From Fidelibacterota bacterium (GTDB lineage: Bacteria; Fidelibacterota; Marinisomatia; Marinisomatales; UBA1611): a stretch of DNA of 39,017 nt. Position 1 is the first letter of the stretch, and every line of letters begins with the position of its first letter. Positions 18,419-28,253 of the stretch are shown here, one piece after another. The stretch lies in the NCBI GenBank assembly GCA_018671775.1, contig JABHGY010000012.1:1-39017 (forward strand). The letters run 5' to 3'. The position numbers and the translations under genes are program-made. The notes under the pieces were generated by a model, which had not been told where the DNA came from, made no database searches, and saw nothing but the letters and a program-made list of their open reading frames with translations.

Positions 18419-19094
18419 TACCTATACACTCGTTTTTACCGCATCGATTACGGTCGTTCTTGGATTCATGTTGTCTTTGGCGGCTACGTCATTGAAAGAG
18501 CGACAAACATTGAATGTCGAATTAGATATCAAAAAGAATATTTTAATTGCCTTAGATATTCCAGCGGATGGCGAAAAATATTTGCCAGAAGAAATTCAAG
18601 AAAAATATACAAAAATTGTAGTTCCAATATATGTTGACGATGAAGGTAATCTTTTAGAAGAAACAGAGGAAAATGACAAAGCACTTCCTGTATTTATCCA
18701 GAAAATGGGCGAGACAATTGAAGGATATGCCATTCCCATTTCGGGCAAAGGATTGTGGTCCACGCTATATGGCTATCTCGCTTTAGAGTCTGATGGTAAA
18801 ACCGTAAAAGGAATTACTTTTTATAAACATGGTGAGACACCTGGTTTGGGTGGAGAAGTAGAGAAAAAATGGTTTACCAATAATTATAAACAGAAAAAAA
18901 TAGTAGATGAGAATGGCGTTTTGGTTAGCATTCAAGCGATGAAAGGAAAAGCAGACCCGAGTTCTGCAGATTTTTATCATGAGGTTGATGGTGTTTCGGG
19001 CGCAACCATGACTACAAAGGGATTGAATCTCTTTCTAAAAGAAAACTTGCAAAATTATGACTCCTATTTTCAGCAAATTAGGTTGGCACAATAA
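18408..19094 (+). CDS. nqrC: Na+-translocating NADH-quinone reductase subunit C
   Basis: Start ATG 18408 (MRSNTYTLVFTASIT) preferred over the 18360 start in the track. FMN attachment motif SGAT in DGVSGATMTTKG (18996-19007). Confidence 0.95.
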   Translation: MRSNTYTLVFTASITVVLGFMLSLAATSLKERQTLNVELDIKKNILIALDIPADGEKYLPEEIQEKYTKIVVPIYVDDEGNLLEETEENDKALPVFIQKMGETIEGYAIPISGKGLWSTLYGYLALESDGKTVKGITFYKHGETPGLGGEVEKKWFTNNYKQKKIVDENGVLVSIQAMKGKADPSSADFYHEVDGVSGATMTTKGLNLFLKENLQNYDSYFQQIRLAQ

Positions 19095-19721
19095 ATGAGT
19101 TTTTTAAGCAAAAAATCACAAGAAGTGCTTCAGGATCCATTGGTAAATAATAATCCCATTGCTACACAAGTTTTGGGAATTTGTTCTGCCTTGGCTGTAA
19201 CGGTGAAAATGGATACAGCCGTTGTGATGACTTTAGCTGTTATTGCGGTTTTGAGTTTAAGTAATCTCATTATTGCTATAATGAGAAAATGGATTCCGGG
19301 CAAAGTTCGGATTATTGTTCAGCTGACGATCATTGCTTCCTTGGTGATTTTGACGGATCAAATTTTGAAAGCCTATCTATATGATATTAGTAAACAATTA
19401 TCCGTATTTGTGGGACTCATTATTACCAATTGTATTGTGATGGGGCGAGCAGAAGCCTTTGCCATGCAGAATCCACCGGGTAAATCTTTTTTGGATGGAT
19501 TAGGAAATGGCTTGGGTTATGGTTTGATTCTCATTTTAGTCTCTTTCTTTAGAGAACTACTCGGGAGCGGAACAGTTTATGGTATCCAATTGATTCCCCA
19601 AGTGGTGTATGATATGGGATACACAAATATGGGGCTCATGAATTTGGCGCCAGGAGCATTTATTATTTTGGGATTGATTGTGTGGGTACAAAGAATCATG
19701 TCTGGAATAGAAGAGGAATAG
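19095..19721 (+). CDS. nqrD: Na+-translocating NADH-quinone reductase subunit D
   Basis: 208 aa membrane protein; [52 protein letters not shown]. Confidence 0.97.
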   Translation: MSFLSKKSQEVLQDPLVNNNPIATQVLGICSALAVTVKMDTAVVMTLAVIAVLSLSNLIIAIMRKWIPGKVRIIVQLTIIASLVILTDQILKAYLYDISKQLSVFVGLIITNCIVMGRAEAFAMQNPPGKSFLDGLGNGLGYGLILILVSFFRELLGSGTVYGIQLIPQVVYDMGYTNMGLMNLAPGAFIILGLIVWVQRIMSGIEEE

Positions 19722-19725
19722 AGCA

Positions 19726-20337
19726 ATGATTGAGCATTATTTATCCTTAGCCGTAAAAGCCATTTTTGTAGAAAATATTTTATTGGCATATTTCCTCGGA
19801 ATGTGCTCCTTTTTGGCTATAAGCAAAAAAGTGGAAACCTCCATTGGTTTGGGATTTGCCGTGGTATTTGTCCTCACGATTACAGCACCCGTTAATTGGG
19901 CCATTCACCATTATTTTCTGCAAGAAGGTGCGTTGGCGTGGGCAGGATATCCAGATGTAGATTTGAGTTATCTCAATTTTATTGCTTTTATTGCCGTCAT
20001 TGCAGCCATGGTTCAATTGGTTGAAATGATTATGGATCGATTTACGCCAGGATTATACTATTCACTGGGGATTTTCTTGCCATTGATTGCAGTGAATTGT
20101 GCTATTTTAGGTGGCAGTTTATTTTTGGTTGAGCGAGATTATAATTTGGCAGAATCGATTGTTTTTGGTTTTGGATCTGGTTTGGGATGGTTTTTGGCAA
20201 TCGCTTCTATGGCGGCAATTCGATGGAAATTACGCTATTCAAATGTGCCGAAAGGATTAAGAGGCTTGGGAATAACCATGCTATTAACCGGCTTGCTTTC
20301 GCTCGCGTTTATGTCATTTTCCGGGATTAATTTGTAA
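19726..20337 (+). CDS. nqrE: Na+-translocating NADH-quinone reductase subunit E
   Basis: 203 aa; [47 protein letters not shown]. Confidence 0.97.
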   Translation: MIEHYLSLAVKAIFVENILLAYFLGMCSFLAISKKVETSIGLGFAVVFVLTITAPVNWAIHHYFLQEGALAWAGYPDVDLSYLNFIAFIAVIAAMVQLVEMIMDRFTPGLYYSLGIFLPLIAVNCAILGGSLFLVERDYNLAESIVFGFGSGLGWFLAIASMAAIRWKLRYSNVPKGLRGLGITMLLTGLLSLAFMSFSGINL

Positions 20338-21566
20338 TGATTACTGCACTCATAGGCGTTATTGTTTTTACGAGTTTAATCGTCATTTTGGTTGTGATTT
20401 TAAATTTCGCTGAGTCCAAACTTTTACCTCAAGGAGAAGTGTCGATTGAAATCAATCAAGACACAGACAAAAAAATTGTCACCCGCCCTGGATCTACATT
20501 ATTGAATGCGCTTTCAGAAGAAGAGATATTCCTTCCTTCCGCCTGTGGTGGAGGCGGAACTTGTGCCATGTGTAAATGTCAAATATTTGAAGGAGGCGGA
20601 GAAATATTACCCACGGAAATAAATCATATTAATCGGAAATCTGCGAGAGATCATTGGCGGCTTGCATGCCAAGTGAAAGTCAAAGAAGATATGAAAATTC
20701 AAATTCCCGATGAGATTTTCAGTATAAAAAAATGGGAATGCACCGTTCGTTCAAATAATGGGATGGCCACTTTTATTAAAGAACTTGTCCTTGAGTTACC
20801 TAAGGGAGAAAATTTAGATTTCCGAGCTGGCGGATATATACAAATTGATATTCCGGAATTTAAAGGAATACAATTTAAAGATTTTTCCATTGAGAAAGAA
20901 TACCACCCGGATTGGGATAAATATAAAATTTGGGATTTAGTCGCTCATAATGAGGATTGCGTTGTGCGTGGATATTCTATGGCAAATCATCCAGCAGAAG
21001 GCAATATCGTGATGCTCAATGTGCGAATTGCCACACCGCCGCCCCCACTTTGGAATGATGTTCCCCCTGGAATCGGTTCTTCCTATATTTATAATTTAAA
21101 GCCAGGTGATAAGGTGATGATTTCTGGACCATTTGGAGAGTTTTTTTCTAAGGAGACTAATAATGAAATGGTCTTTATTGGAGGTGGGGCAGGAATGGCG
21201 CCCATGAGAAGTCATATTTTCGATTTACTCAAAACTAAAAAATCTCAACGAAAAATCTCGTTCTATTATGGTGCACGCTCATTAAGAGAAATGTTTTATG
21301 ATGATGAATTCAAAAAGCTAGCAGAAGAGAATTCTAATTTTTTATATAATGTGGCCTTATCTGAACCCATGGAAGAAGATGAGTGGACAGGCCCAACCGG
21401 ATTTATTCATCAAGTGCTATTTGATAAATTTTTAAAAGACCATGAAGACCCAACAGAAATTGAATATTATATGTGTGGGCCACCCATGATGATTGATGCT
21501 TGCGATAAAATGCTTTATGATTTAGGCGTGGAAAAAGAAATGATCGCTTATGATAAATTTGGATAA
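20337..21566 (+). CDS. nqrF: Na+-translocating NADH-quinone reductase subunit F (2Fe-2S/FAD/NADH)
   Basis: 409 aa; ferredoxin motif SACGGGGTCAMCKC, flavin/NAD motifs VVRGYSMANHP, FIGGGAGMAPMRSHIFD, YYMCGPPMM. Confidence 0.98.
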   Translation: MITALIGVIVFTSLIVILVVILNFAESKLLPQGEVSIEINQDTDKKIVTRPGSTLLNALSEEEIFLPSACGGGGTCAMCKCQIFEGGGEILPTEINHINRKSARDHWRLACQVKVKEDMKIQIPDEIFSIKKWECTVRSNNGMATFIKELVLELPKGENLDFRAGGYIQIDIPEFKGIQFKDFSIEKEYHPDWDKYKIWDLVAHNEDCVVRGYSMANHPAEGNIVMLNVRIATPPPPLWNDVPPGIGSSYIYNLKPGDKVMISGPFGEFFSKETNNEMVFIGGGAGMAPMRSHIFDLLKTKKSQRKISFYYGARSLREMFYDDEFKKLAEENSNFLYNVALSEPMEEDEWTGPTGFIHQVLFDKFLKDHEDPTEIEYYMCGPPMMIDACDKMLYDLGVEKEMIAYDKFG

Positions 21567-21567
21567 A

Positions 21568-22593
21568 ATGTATTATAGATTTCCATTAAAGAAAGCCCAA
21601 CTATTGTTGGGCTTTTTGATTTTATTCCAAATCTCCTGTCAAAAGGCAGGAACACAAAGTATCACTGGCCGAACCATGGGCACCACTTATGAAATCATAT
21701 TTGGCGAACAACTGAGTGAGGAGACATTAGGACATTTAGAGAATAGTATTGACTCCATTTTAATAAATATTAATCAAGAAATGTCTGTATATATTTCAGA
21801 AAGTAATATTTCCCTATTTAATAAAAAGAGAAATATTTTACCTAGCGAAATACCGAACTCATTCAAAAAAGTAATAGAACGTAGCCTTTTTTGGTTTAAA
21901 GAAACGGGCGGTGCTTTTGATATTACTGTAATGCCTTTGGTGAATTTGTGGGGATTTGGAACAAAAGAAAAAATTGAAACACTTCCAGATATAGAAAAGA
22001 TTCATGTTTTAATGGCATCAATTGGCAGTGATTATATTTCGTTAAATGGAAATTTACTGATAAAAAATAATGTGGACGTTCAAATCGATTTGGGCGCAGT
22101 TGCGAAAGGATTTGCTGTTGACGTTATAGCAGAATTTTTAGAACGAAAAGGCGTAAGACATTATTTTGTAGAAATTGGTGGAGAAATTAACTGTGAAGGG
22201 AAAAATCGTGAGGGAAAAATCTGGACTATAGGTATCCAAACACCCAAGCGAAATAGCTTAGATTACTCAGTGATTAAAAAAATAAAGTTAAAGAATAGAT
22301 CAATTGCTACATCGGGTGATTATAAGAATTTTGTAGAGATTAATGGAAAATTTTATTCCCATGCTATCAATCCAAAAACAGGCTACCCAGTTGAGAGCCA
22401 AGTTGCATCTGTATCAGTTATCGCTCCCAATTGTATGGATGCGGATGCCCTTGCAACTGGACTTATGATTATGCCTTTATCTGAAGGAAAAATCTTAGTC
22501 AAAAAATTTAATGAGATGGATGCAATGTGGATTTTGAGGAATGAAAATGGATTATATAATATTGAAAAGACCAGTGGATTTAATTTTGATTGA
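21568..22593 (+). CDS. apbE: FAD:protein FMN transferase (ApbE), lipoprotein signal
   Basis: GRTMGTTYEI, AVAKGFAVDVIAEFLE, VEIGGEINCEGKN, HAINPKTGYPVES. Signal peptide with lipobox-like ISC. ATG 21568 or 21550 are both possible starts. Confidence 0.95.
   Translation: MYYRFPLKKAQLLLGFLILFQISCQKAGTQSITGRTMGTTYEIIFGEQLSEETLGHLENSIDSILININQEMSVYISESNISLFNKKRNILPSEIPNSFKKVIERSLFWFKETGGAFDITVMPLVNLWGFGTKEKIETLPDIEKIHVLMASIGSDYISLNGNLLIKNNVDVQIDLGAVAKGFAVDVIAEFLERKGVRHYFVEIGGEINCEGKNREGKIWTIGIQTPKRNSLDYSVIKKIKLKNRSIATSGDYKNFVEINGKFYSHAINPKTGYPVESQVASVSVIAPNCMDADALATGLMIMPLSEGKILVKKFNEMDAMWILRNENGLYNIEKTSGFNFD
21592..21615 (+). terminator. Intrinsic-terminator-like hairpin inside the 5' end of apbE: AAAGCCCAAC-TATT-GTTGGGCTTT followed by TTGATTTTATT
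   Basis: Perfect 10-bp stem and 4-nt loop, U-rich tail, 26 nt downstream of the nqrF stop. Overlaps apbE coding sequence, so its function is uncertain. Confidence 0.5.
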
Positions 22594-22619
22594 TTTGTGA
22601 AAGACAACCAATCAAAATG

Positions 22620-22793
22620 TTATTGTGATGACTCTGTATTCTCACATTTCTCGGAATTTCCGTGACATGTGGAGCAGGAACCATCTGCGTTTCCTCCGCA
22701 CGATCCAGACAATGATTTATCGTTGAAAATAACACCGATAGACAGACCGAAAACGGCAAGCCCCAAAACCAATAATCCGAGTAAAAATTCCAT
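22620..22793 (-). CDS. nqrM: Na+-NQR maturation factor NqrM (DUF539-like, Cys-rich single-pass membrane protein)
   Basis: 57 aa ORF below the 60-aa cut-off of the track: MEFLLGLLVLGLAVFGLSIGVIFNDKSLSGSCGGNADGSCSTCHGNSEKCENTESSQ. N-terminal TM helix, GSCGG and four Cys, adjacent to the nqr operon. Confidence 0.88.
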   Translation of the reverse strand: MEFLLGLLVLGLAVFGLSIGVIFNDKSLSGSCGGNADGSCSTCHGNSEKCENTESSQ

Positions 22794-22911
22794 TCCTAAA
22801 TTTACTAAACATTAATTTTAGAACGATAATTAAAATAAATCTGCTTTCGATTTCATTTATTGGATTCGATAAGATTGAGTAAATTCTATGCTTGATTAAA
22901 AAAGGATTAAT

Positions 22912-24339
22912 ATGATTCACAAAAAAATGGCAATAATGGCAACTGTTCTATTATCAAATGGTTTGCTTTGGGCTTCTTCTGAAGGGCATGCAGGTCCTCA
23001 TTTAGATGGCGCACATTTATCCGCATTTTGGATTATTCCATTTGTGGGAATCCTCCTTTCAATCGCGCTTTTTCCTCTTATTGCACCTGAGTTTTGGCAT
23101 CATCATTTTGGCAAAGTATCTGCTTTTTGGGCAGTCAGTTTACTCATTCCATTTTTATTGAATGAGCAGATTGGATTTTCCACAACAATATATTCATTAA
23201 TTCATACGGGATTTTTAGAGTATATCCCTTTTATTATCTTACTTTTAGCCTTGTTTACCATCTCAGGCGGTGTGCAATTAAGGGGTTCTTTGATTGGGAC
23301 TCCAGTTGTCAATGCAGGGATTATTTTGATTGGGACAATTCTTGCCAGTTGGATGGGTACAACTGGTGCTGCCATGTTGCTCATTCGGCCTTTGATACGC
23401 GCCAATAAACATAGAAAAAATAAAGTCCACGTTATTGTCTTTTTCATTTTTCTAGTTGCGAACATTGGCGGTTCATTGACCCCTTTAGGAGACCCACCTT
23501 TGTTTTTAGGGTTTTTGAAGGGCGTTGATTTCTTTTGGACGACAACCCAAATGATTTTACCTATGATTTTTATGGTTACAATGCTACTCATTATCTTTTT
23601 TATTTTAGATACGTATCATTATAAAAATGAGGTTTTAGAACCTATTGATGAAAGCAATGAGAAGTTTGCCTTAAAAGGATCCTTTAATTTGGTATTAATT
23701 TTGGGTGTAATTGGCGCTGTTTTGCTCAGTGGATTTTGGCATCCCAACATTCATTTTACAATTTATCATGTAGAGATAGAACTTCAAAATATCGCGAGAG
23801 ATGTTCTTTTGCTTATTTTAACGTGGTTGAGTTGGACGAAGACATCCAAACGTATTCGAGAAGCCAACGAGTTTACTTGGTTTCCTATCGTAGAAGTAGC
23901 GAAGCTTTTTGGTGCCATTTTTATTACCATTATTCCTGCAATCGAAATATTGAAAGCAGGGAAAAATGGTGCCTTAAAAATGGTAGTGGAGCAAGTTTCA
24001 ACCGAAGGTGGTGAACCCATTAATCGCATGTATTTTTGGTTGACTGGCATTTTATCTAGTTTCTTGGATAATGCGCCAACTTATCTCGTGTTTTTTAATA
24101 CGGCGGGCGGAGATGCAGATTATTTAATGAACCAAATTCCTAATACTTTATTAGCGATTTCTGCGGGAGCTGTTTTTATGGGAGCCAATACCTATATTGG
24201 CAATGCGCCTAATTTTATGGTCAAATCTATTTCTGAAGCCTCTGATATTGAAATGCCCAGTTTCTTTGGATATTTCTTTAAGTATGCCTTGCCGATTTTA
24301 TTCCCTTTATATCTCTTAACTTCGTATCTCTTTTTCTAA
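22912..24339 (+). CDS. Na+/H+ antiporter, NhaD-like / CitMHS_2-type ion transporter
   Basis: 475 aa polytopic protein; WMGTTGAAMLLIRPLIRAN, ANIGGSLTPLGDPPLFLGFLKGVDFFW, SSFLDNAPTYLVFFNTAGG, MGANTYIGNAPNFMVKSISE. Confidence 0.85.
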   Translation: MIHKKMAIMATVLLSNGLLWASSEGHAGPHLDGAHLSAFWIIPFVGILLSIALFPLIAPEFWHHHFGKVSAFWAVSLLIPFLLNEQIGFSTTIYSLIHTGFLEYIPFIILLLALFTISGGVQLRGSLIGTPVVNAGIILIGTILASWMGTTGAAMLLIRPLIRANKHRKNKVHVIVFFIFLVANIGGSLTPLGDPPLFLGFLKGVDFFWTTTQMILPMIFMVTMLLIIFFILDTYHYKNEVLEPIDESNEKFALKGSFNLVLILGVIGAVLLSGFWHPNIHFTIYHVEIELQNIARDVLLLILTWLSWTKTSKRIREANEFTWFPIVEVAKLFGAIFITIIPAIEILKAGKNGALKMVVEQVSTEGGEPINRMYFWLTGILSSFLDNAPTYLVFFNTAGGDADYLMNQIPNTLLAISAGAVFMGANTYIGNAPNFMVKSISEASDIEMPSFFGYFFKYALPILFPLYLLTSYLFF

Positions 24340-24340
24340 A

Positions 24341-24886
24341 ATGCGACTGAGCAAAGTCACAACAAAAGGTGGCGACAAAGGGATGACTTCTTTAGGCGAT
24401 GGAAAAAGAGTCTCAAAAAACAGTCCACATATTAAAACCATTGGACTGTTAGATGAGTTAAATGCAAGATTGGGGCACGCCAGTCTAGAAACCCAATCTG
24501 GAAATATATTTGACAGCTTAAGATTAGCGCAAAATGATGTTTTTGATTTGAGTGGTGAATTATCTTTAGCCAGTAAGGCAAAGCCTATTTTTCAAAAAGA
24601 TCGTATTCTGGAAATTGAGTCTGAAATCAAAAAAATGAACCTAAGTCTTCCCCCATTAAAAGAATTTATTTTGCCTGGAGCAGACGAATTATCAGCAAGA
24701 ATACATCTTGCGAGAACAGCTTGCCGTACAGCAGAATTATCCTTATTCGCTTTAGAGGAAGACCTCAACTTCAGAGAGTGTTTGGGGATATATTTAAATA
24801 GATTGTCCGACTATTTATTTGTGATGGCGCGATTTCATGTCACAGGGAATAAACTTAAAGAAGCAGAGTGGAAGCATCAAAAATAA
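24341..24886 (+). CDS. Cob(I)yrinic acid a,c-diamide adenosyltransferase, PduO type
   Basis: 181 aa; TTKGGDKGMTSLGDGKRVSK, IGLLDELNARLGHA, FILPGADELSARIHLARTACRTAE, YLNRLSDYLFVMAR. Confidence 0.95.
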   Translation: MRLSKVTTKGGDKGMTSLGDGKRVSKNSPHIKTIGLLDELNARLGHASLETQSGNIFDSLRLAQNDVFDLSGELSLASKAKPIFQKDRILEIESEIKKMNLSLPPLKEFILPGADELSARIHLARTACRTAELSLFALEEDLNFRECLGIYLNRLSDYLFVMARFHVTGNKLKEAEWKHQK

Positions 24887-25911
24887 TGAATCAATCTAAA
24901 GCAAACATTGATTGGCGAGTGGCTGGTGAGATTATATCATCGGCAAATCGAATTCTTCTTTCTACTCACGAAAATCCCGATGGAGACGGCTTGGGTTCAG
25001 AATTAGCCATGGCTTCATATTTTAAAAATAGCGGCCAAGACTTTAAGATTATTAATACGTCCAAACTTCCAGTAGAATACGATTATTTAAATACATCCGG
25101 TGTTTTCGAAACTTATGATACTCATAAGCATAGCGATTGGATTAAGTCTGTTGATTTAGCGCTTATTTTTGATGTAGGTGATTTTTCTCGCTGTCGTTCT
25201 GTTGCTGAAGAAATCACAAAAAATCAAATAAAGATTATGAATATTGATCATCATCCTCATCCTGAAAAAAATGGATTCCATTATCATTATGTTGATTTAA
25301 GTGCGGCCGCGACGGGGTGTATGGTTTTTGATTTTTTATTAGCAAACATGAAAACTTCGTTTAACCGAGAAATGTTAACAGGGATTTATACAGCAGTTAT
25401 GACCGATACGGGATGCTTTCGTCATAGCAATACGGATGAAAAATGTCACCAAATTGCAATTGAATCCATAAAAGTTGGCGTAAATACATCTGAGATTTAT
25501 CAACGAATTTATGAGAATAGTTCAAAACAACGCATGGCCTTATTAGGTCAAATACTCAGTGATGTCCATTACGAATTGGATGGAACGTTTGCGTGGTTTA
25601 TTCTTACGCAAAAAATGCTAGAAAATGCGAAAGCTGAAAAATCAGATGTAGATGGTTTTACAGATTTTATTCGAACCATCAAAGGCGTGCAAGTGGCGAT
25701 GATGATTTTTGAACAGGACACTAAATCTTGCAGAATCAATCTTCGTGGTAAAGGAAAATTTAGTGTTAATGGCATTGCAAAATCAATGGGCGGTGGCGGT
25801 CATCGATTGGCAGCCGGTGCTGTTGTGTATGATAGGTTGGATCGTGTCGTAGAAAAAGGAATAAAAATAGCAATGCAATCTATTGAAGAAGAGGCATCAT
25901 CAAACGCATGA
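24886..25911 (+). CDS. DHH-family phosphoesterase (NrnA-like oligoribonuclease/pAp phosphatase)
   Basis: STHENPDGDGLGSELAMASYF, DVGDFSRC, NIDHHPHPE, DTGCFRHSNT, SMGGGGHRLAAGA. ATG 24886 preferred over 24868. Confidence 0.93.
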   Translation: MNQSKANIDWRVAGEIISSANRILLSTHENPDGDGLGSELAMASYFKNSGQDFKIINTSKLPVEYDYLNTSGVFETYDTHKHSDWIKSVDLALIFDVGDFSRCRSVAEEITKNQIKIMNIDHHPHPEKNGFHYHYVDLSAAATGCMVFDFLLANMKTSFNREMLTGIYTAVMTDTGCFRHSNTDEKCHQIAIESIKVGVNTSEIYQRIYENSSKQRMALLGQILSDVHYELDGTFAWFILTQKMLENAKAEKSDVDGFTDFIRTIKGVQVAMMIFEQDTKSCRINLRGKGKFSVNGIAKSMGGGGHRLAAGAVVYDRLDRVVEKGIKIAMQSIEEEASSNA

Positions 25912-26771
25912 AAATAATTTTAGCAAAAGATGCGGGCTATTGTTTTGGTGTGCGAGAAGCAGTAAAAGTGGCTTATCGGGAATCTGAAAATCATGGAGAA
26001 GTTTATATGTTGGGCCATATTGTGCATAACGAAACCGTGGTGGAAGATTTGGAAAAAGTCGGAGCAAAAGTAGTAGAAACCTTGGAGCAAGTGCCAAAAG
26101 ATAGGCCTGTATTATTCCGCGCACATGGAACTACGCCAGAGATTTGGAGTAAAGCAGATGAAGAAAAATTAAATATTGTTGACGCAACCTGTCCACTTGT
26201 GACTGAAATTCATGAAGAAATAAAACAGCTTGAAAAAGAAGGACGACAGACCATCATCATCGGTGACCACGGTCATGATGAGGTTATCGGTATCGCGGCT
26301 CAAGTTGATTATCCAATTATTATTTCAAATATTGAAGAAGCAAAAGAATTAAAGAAAATGAAAAGTGCCGGTGTGGTTACCCAGTCCACTCAAATGATTG
26401 AGAACGTTCAAGATATTATAAAGGTTTTAATGACAAAAGTATTTGATTTGAGATTTGTCAATACGATTTGTTATCCTACGCGACGAAATCATGAGCAAAT
26501 AAAAGCTTTAGCAGAAAAATGTGATCTTATGATTGTCATCGGATCTTTTACCAGTGCAAATTCGAAACGATTGACACAATTGGCTTTGGAAAGGAATTCA
26601 AAATCTTATCAGGTTACTTGTGCAAAAGACCTCAATATAGATTGGTTTAAAGAAGTGGAAGTTGTGGGAATCTCCGCCGGAGCATCAACGCCAGATTCTA
26701 TTATAACGAGTGTTACAGAAAAAATTAGAAAAATAGGGAACATAAATAAAGAGGAAGTATTATATGACTAA
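25908..26771 (+). CDS. ispH: 4-hydroxy-3-methylbut-2-enyl diphosphate reductase
   Basis: 287 aa; [67 protein letters not shown]. Confidence 0.98.
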   Translation: MKIILAKDAGYCFGVREAVKVAYRESENHGEVYMLGHIVHNETVVEDLEKVGAKVVETLEQVPKDRPVLFRAHGTTPEIWSKADEEKLNIVDATCPLVTEIHEEIKQLEKEGRQTIIIGDHGHDEVIGIAAQVDYPIIISNIEEAKELKKMKSAGVVTQSTQMIENVQDIIKVLMTKVFDLRFVNTICYPTRRNHEQIKALAEKCDLMIVIGSFTSANSKRLTQLALERNSKSYQVTCAKDLNIDWFKEVEVVGISAGASTPDSIITSVTEKIRKIGNINKEEVLYD

Positions 26772-27645
26772 AAACACATTTGATTTAAAAGTTGGATTAG
26801 CCGAAATGCTAAAAGGTGGCGTCATCATGGATGTAACCAATACAGAGCAAGCCAAAATTGCAGAATCGGCAGGAGCTTGTGCTGTGATGGCATTGGAAAG
26901 AATTCCGTCTGATATTCGAGAAGATGGAGGGATTGCGCGCATGAGTGATCCTCAAATGATTATTGATATTCAAAAAAATGTTTCAATCCCCGTGATGGCA
27001 AAATGTCGGATAGGCCACTTTGCTGAGTCTCAAATCCTTGAAACATTAGAAGTGGATTTTATTGATGAGAGTGAAGTCTTAACGCCAGCGGATGAGCATA
27101 ATCATATTTGGAAACATGATTCCAAAATTCCATTTGTATGTGGCGCGCGCAATTTAGGCGAAGCCCTTCGACGCATCGGAGAAGGAGCCGCTATGATACG
27201 AACCAAGGGAGAAGCGGGTTCAGGAAATATCGTTGAAGCGGTTCGGCACATGCGCACTATTCAAGGGGAAATGAAGCGATTGACCATTTTAAGCAACGAA
27301 GAGCTTATGGCAGAAGCAAAAGAAATGGGTGCCCCTTTTCCTTTAGTAGAAACAGTGGCAAAACTGGGCAAACTTCCTGTGCCTAATTTTGCGGCAGGCG
27401 GAATTGCAACGCCAGCGGATGCATCCTTGATGATGCAATTAGGCGCAGAATCTGTTTTTGTTGGATCTGGGATTTTTAAAAGTGATGATCCAGAAACGCG
27501 AGCAAAAGCAGTGGTTAAAGCAACGACGCATTACCAAGATGCGAAAAAAGTGGCGGAAGCTTCCACTGGATTGAAAAGTGCCATGAAAGGATTAGACATG
27601 TCAGAGATACCCGAGGGAGAAAGATTGCAGGAGCGTGGCTGGTAG
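26764..27645 (+). CDS. pdxS: Pyridoxal 5'-phosphate synthase subunit PdxS
   Basis: 293 aa; [94 protein letters not shown]. Confidence 0.99.
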   Translation: MTKNTFDLKVGLAEMLKGGVIMDVTNTEQAKIAESAGACAVMALERIPSDIREDGGIARMSDPQMIIDIQKNVSIPVMAKCRIGHFAESQILETLEVDFIDESEVLTPADEHNHIWKHDSKIPFVCGARNLGEALRRIGEGAAMIRTKGEAGSGNIVEAVRHMRTIQGEMKRLTILSNEELMAEAKEMGAPFPLVETVAKLGKLPVPNFAAGGIATPADASLMMQLGAESVFVGSGIFKSDDPETRAKAVVKATTHYQDAKKVAEASTGLKSAMKGLDMSEIPEGERLQERGW

Positions 27646-28253
27646 TGAAGAAAATCGGTGTATTAGCGCTGCAAGGTGATTTTGAAAAGCATCATCAATT
27701 GCTGGCTGAATTGGGGCTTGAATCTATTTCGGTCAGAACCCAAGACTGTTTAGAGCGAGTCGAAGGTTTGGTGATTCCAGGTGGAGAATCCACAACCCTC
27801 TCCATTTTAATGGAAAGTGATAATTTCGTTTCATCTATTCAATCCTTTGGAAAAACATATCCGATTTTAGGCACATGCGCCGGACTTATTATGATGGCAA
27901 AATCTGTTTTAGATCAACGCATAAATCCATTAGGACTATTGGATATTCAAGTGAATCGTAATGCGTACGGACGGCAAATACAATCATCCACAGAATTAAT
28001 ACAAATGCATTGGAAAGATACAATTCATGCTATACCAGCGACAATGATTCGTGCACCAAAAATTGAAAAAGTGGGTGACGATGTTAAAATTTTAGCAGAA
28101 TGGAATGGCGCTCCTGTGGCGGTTATGGAGGGTCATCATATTGGCATTAATTTTCATCCCGAGTTAAATAAAGTTTCCTTATTTCATGAAATTTTATTCC
28201 AGCCAAAAAGTCAAAATTTTCACAAAGCAATTCAGGAAAAAAATGTCAGCTAA
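27645..28253 (+). CDS. pdxT: Pyridoxal 5'-phosphate synthase glutaminase subunit PdxT
   Basis: 202 aa, GTG start; GVLALQGDFEKHHQLL, LVIPGGESTTLSILM, LGTCAGLIMMAK, FHPELN. Confidence 0.97.
   Translation: MKKIGVLALQGDFEKHHQLLAELGLESISVRTQDCLERVEGLVIPGGESTTLSILMESDNFVSSIQSFGKTYPILGTCAGLIMMAKSVLDQRINPLGLLDIQVNRNAYGRQIQSSTELIQMHWKDTIHAIPATMIRAPKIEKVGDDVKILAEWNGAPVAVMEGHHIGINFHPELNKVSLFHEILFQPKSQNFHKAIQEKNVS

Noticed and set aside
15897-21566. RNF complex instead of NQR
   Set aside because: NqrF-type 2Fe-2S/FAD/NADH reductase, NqrA and gene order ABCDEF plus NqrM identify NQR; there is no RnfB/RnfC-type 4Fe-4S protein.
22717-22920. Minus-strand 67-aa ORF from the track
   Set aside because: Overlaps the real NqrM ORF in another frame and has no recognisable features.
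23202-23591. 129-aa minus-strand ORF
   Set aside because: Antisense shadow of the antiporter gene; composition matches a reverse-complement membrane protein and it has no motifs.
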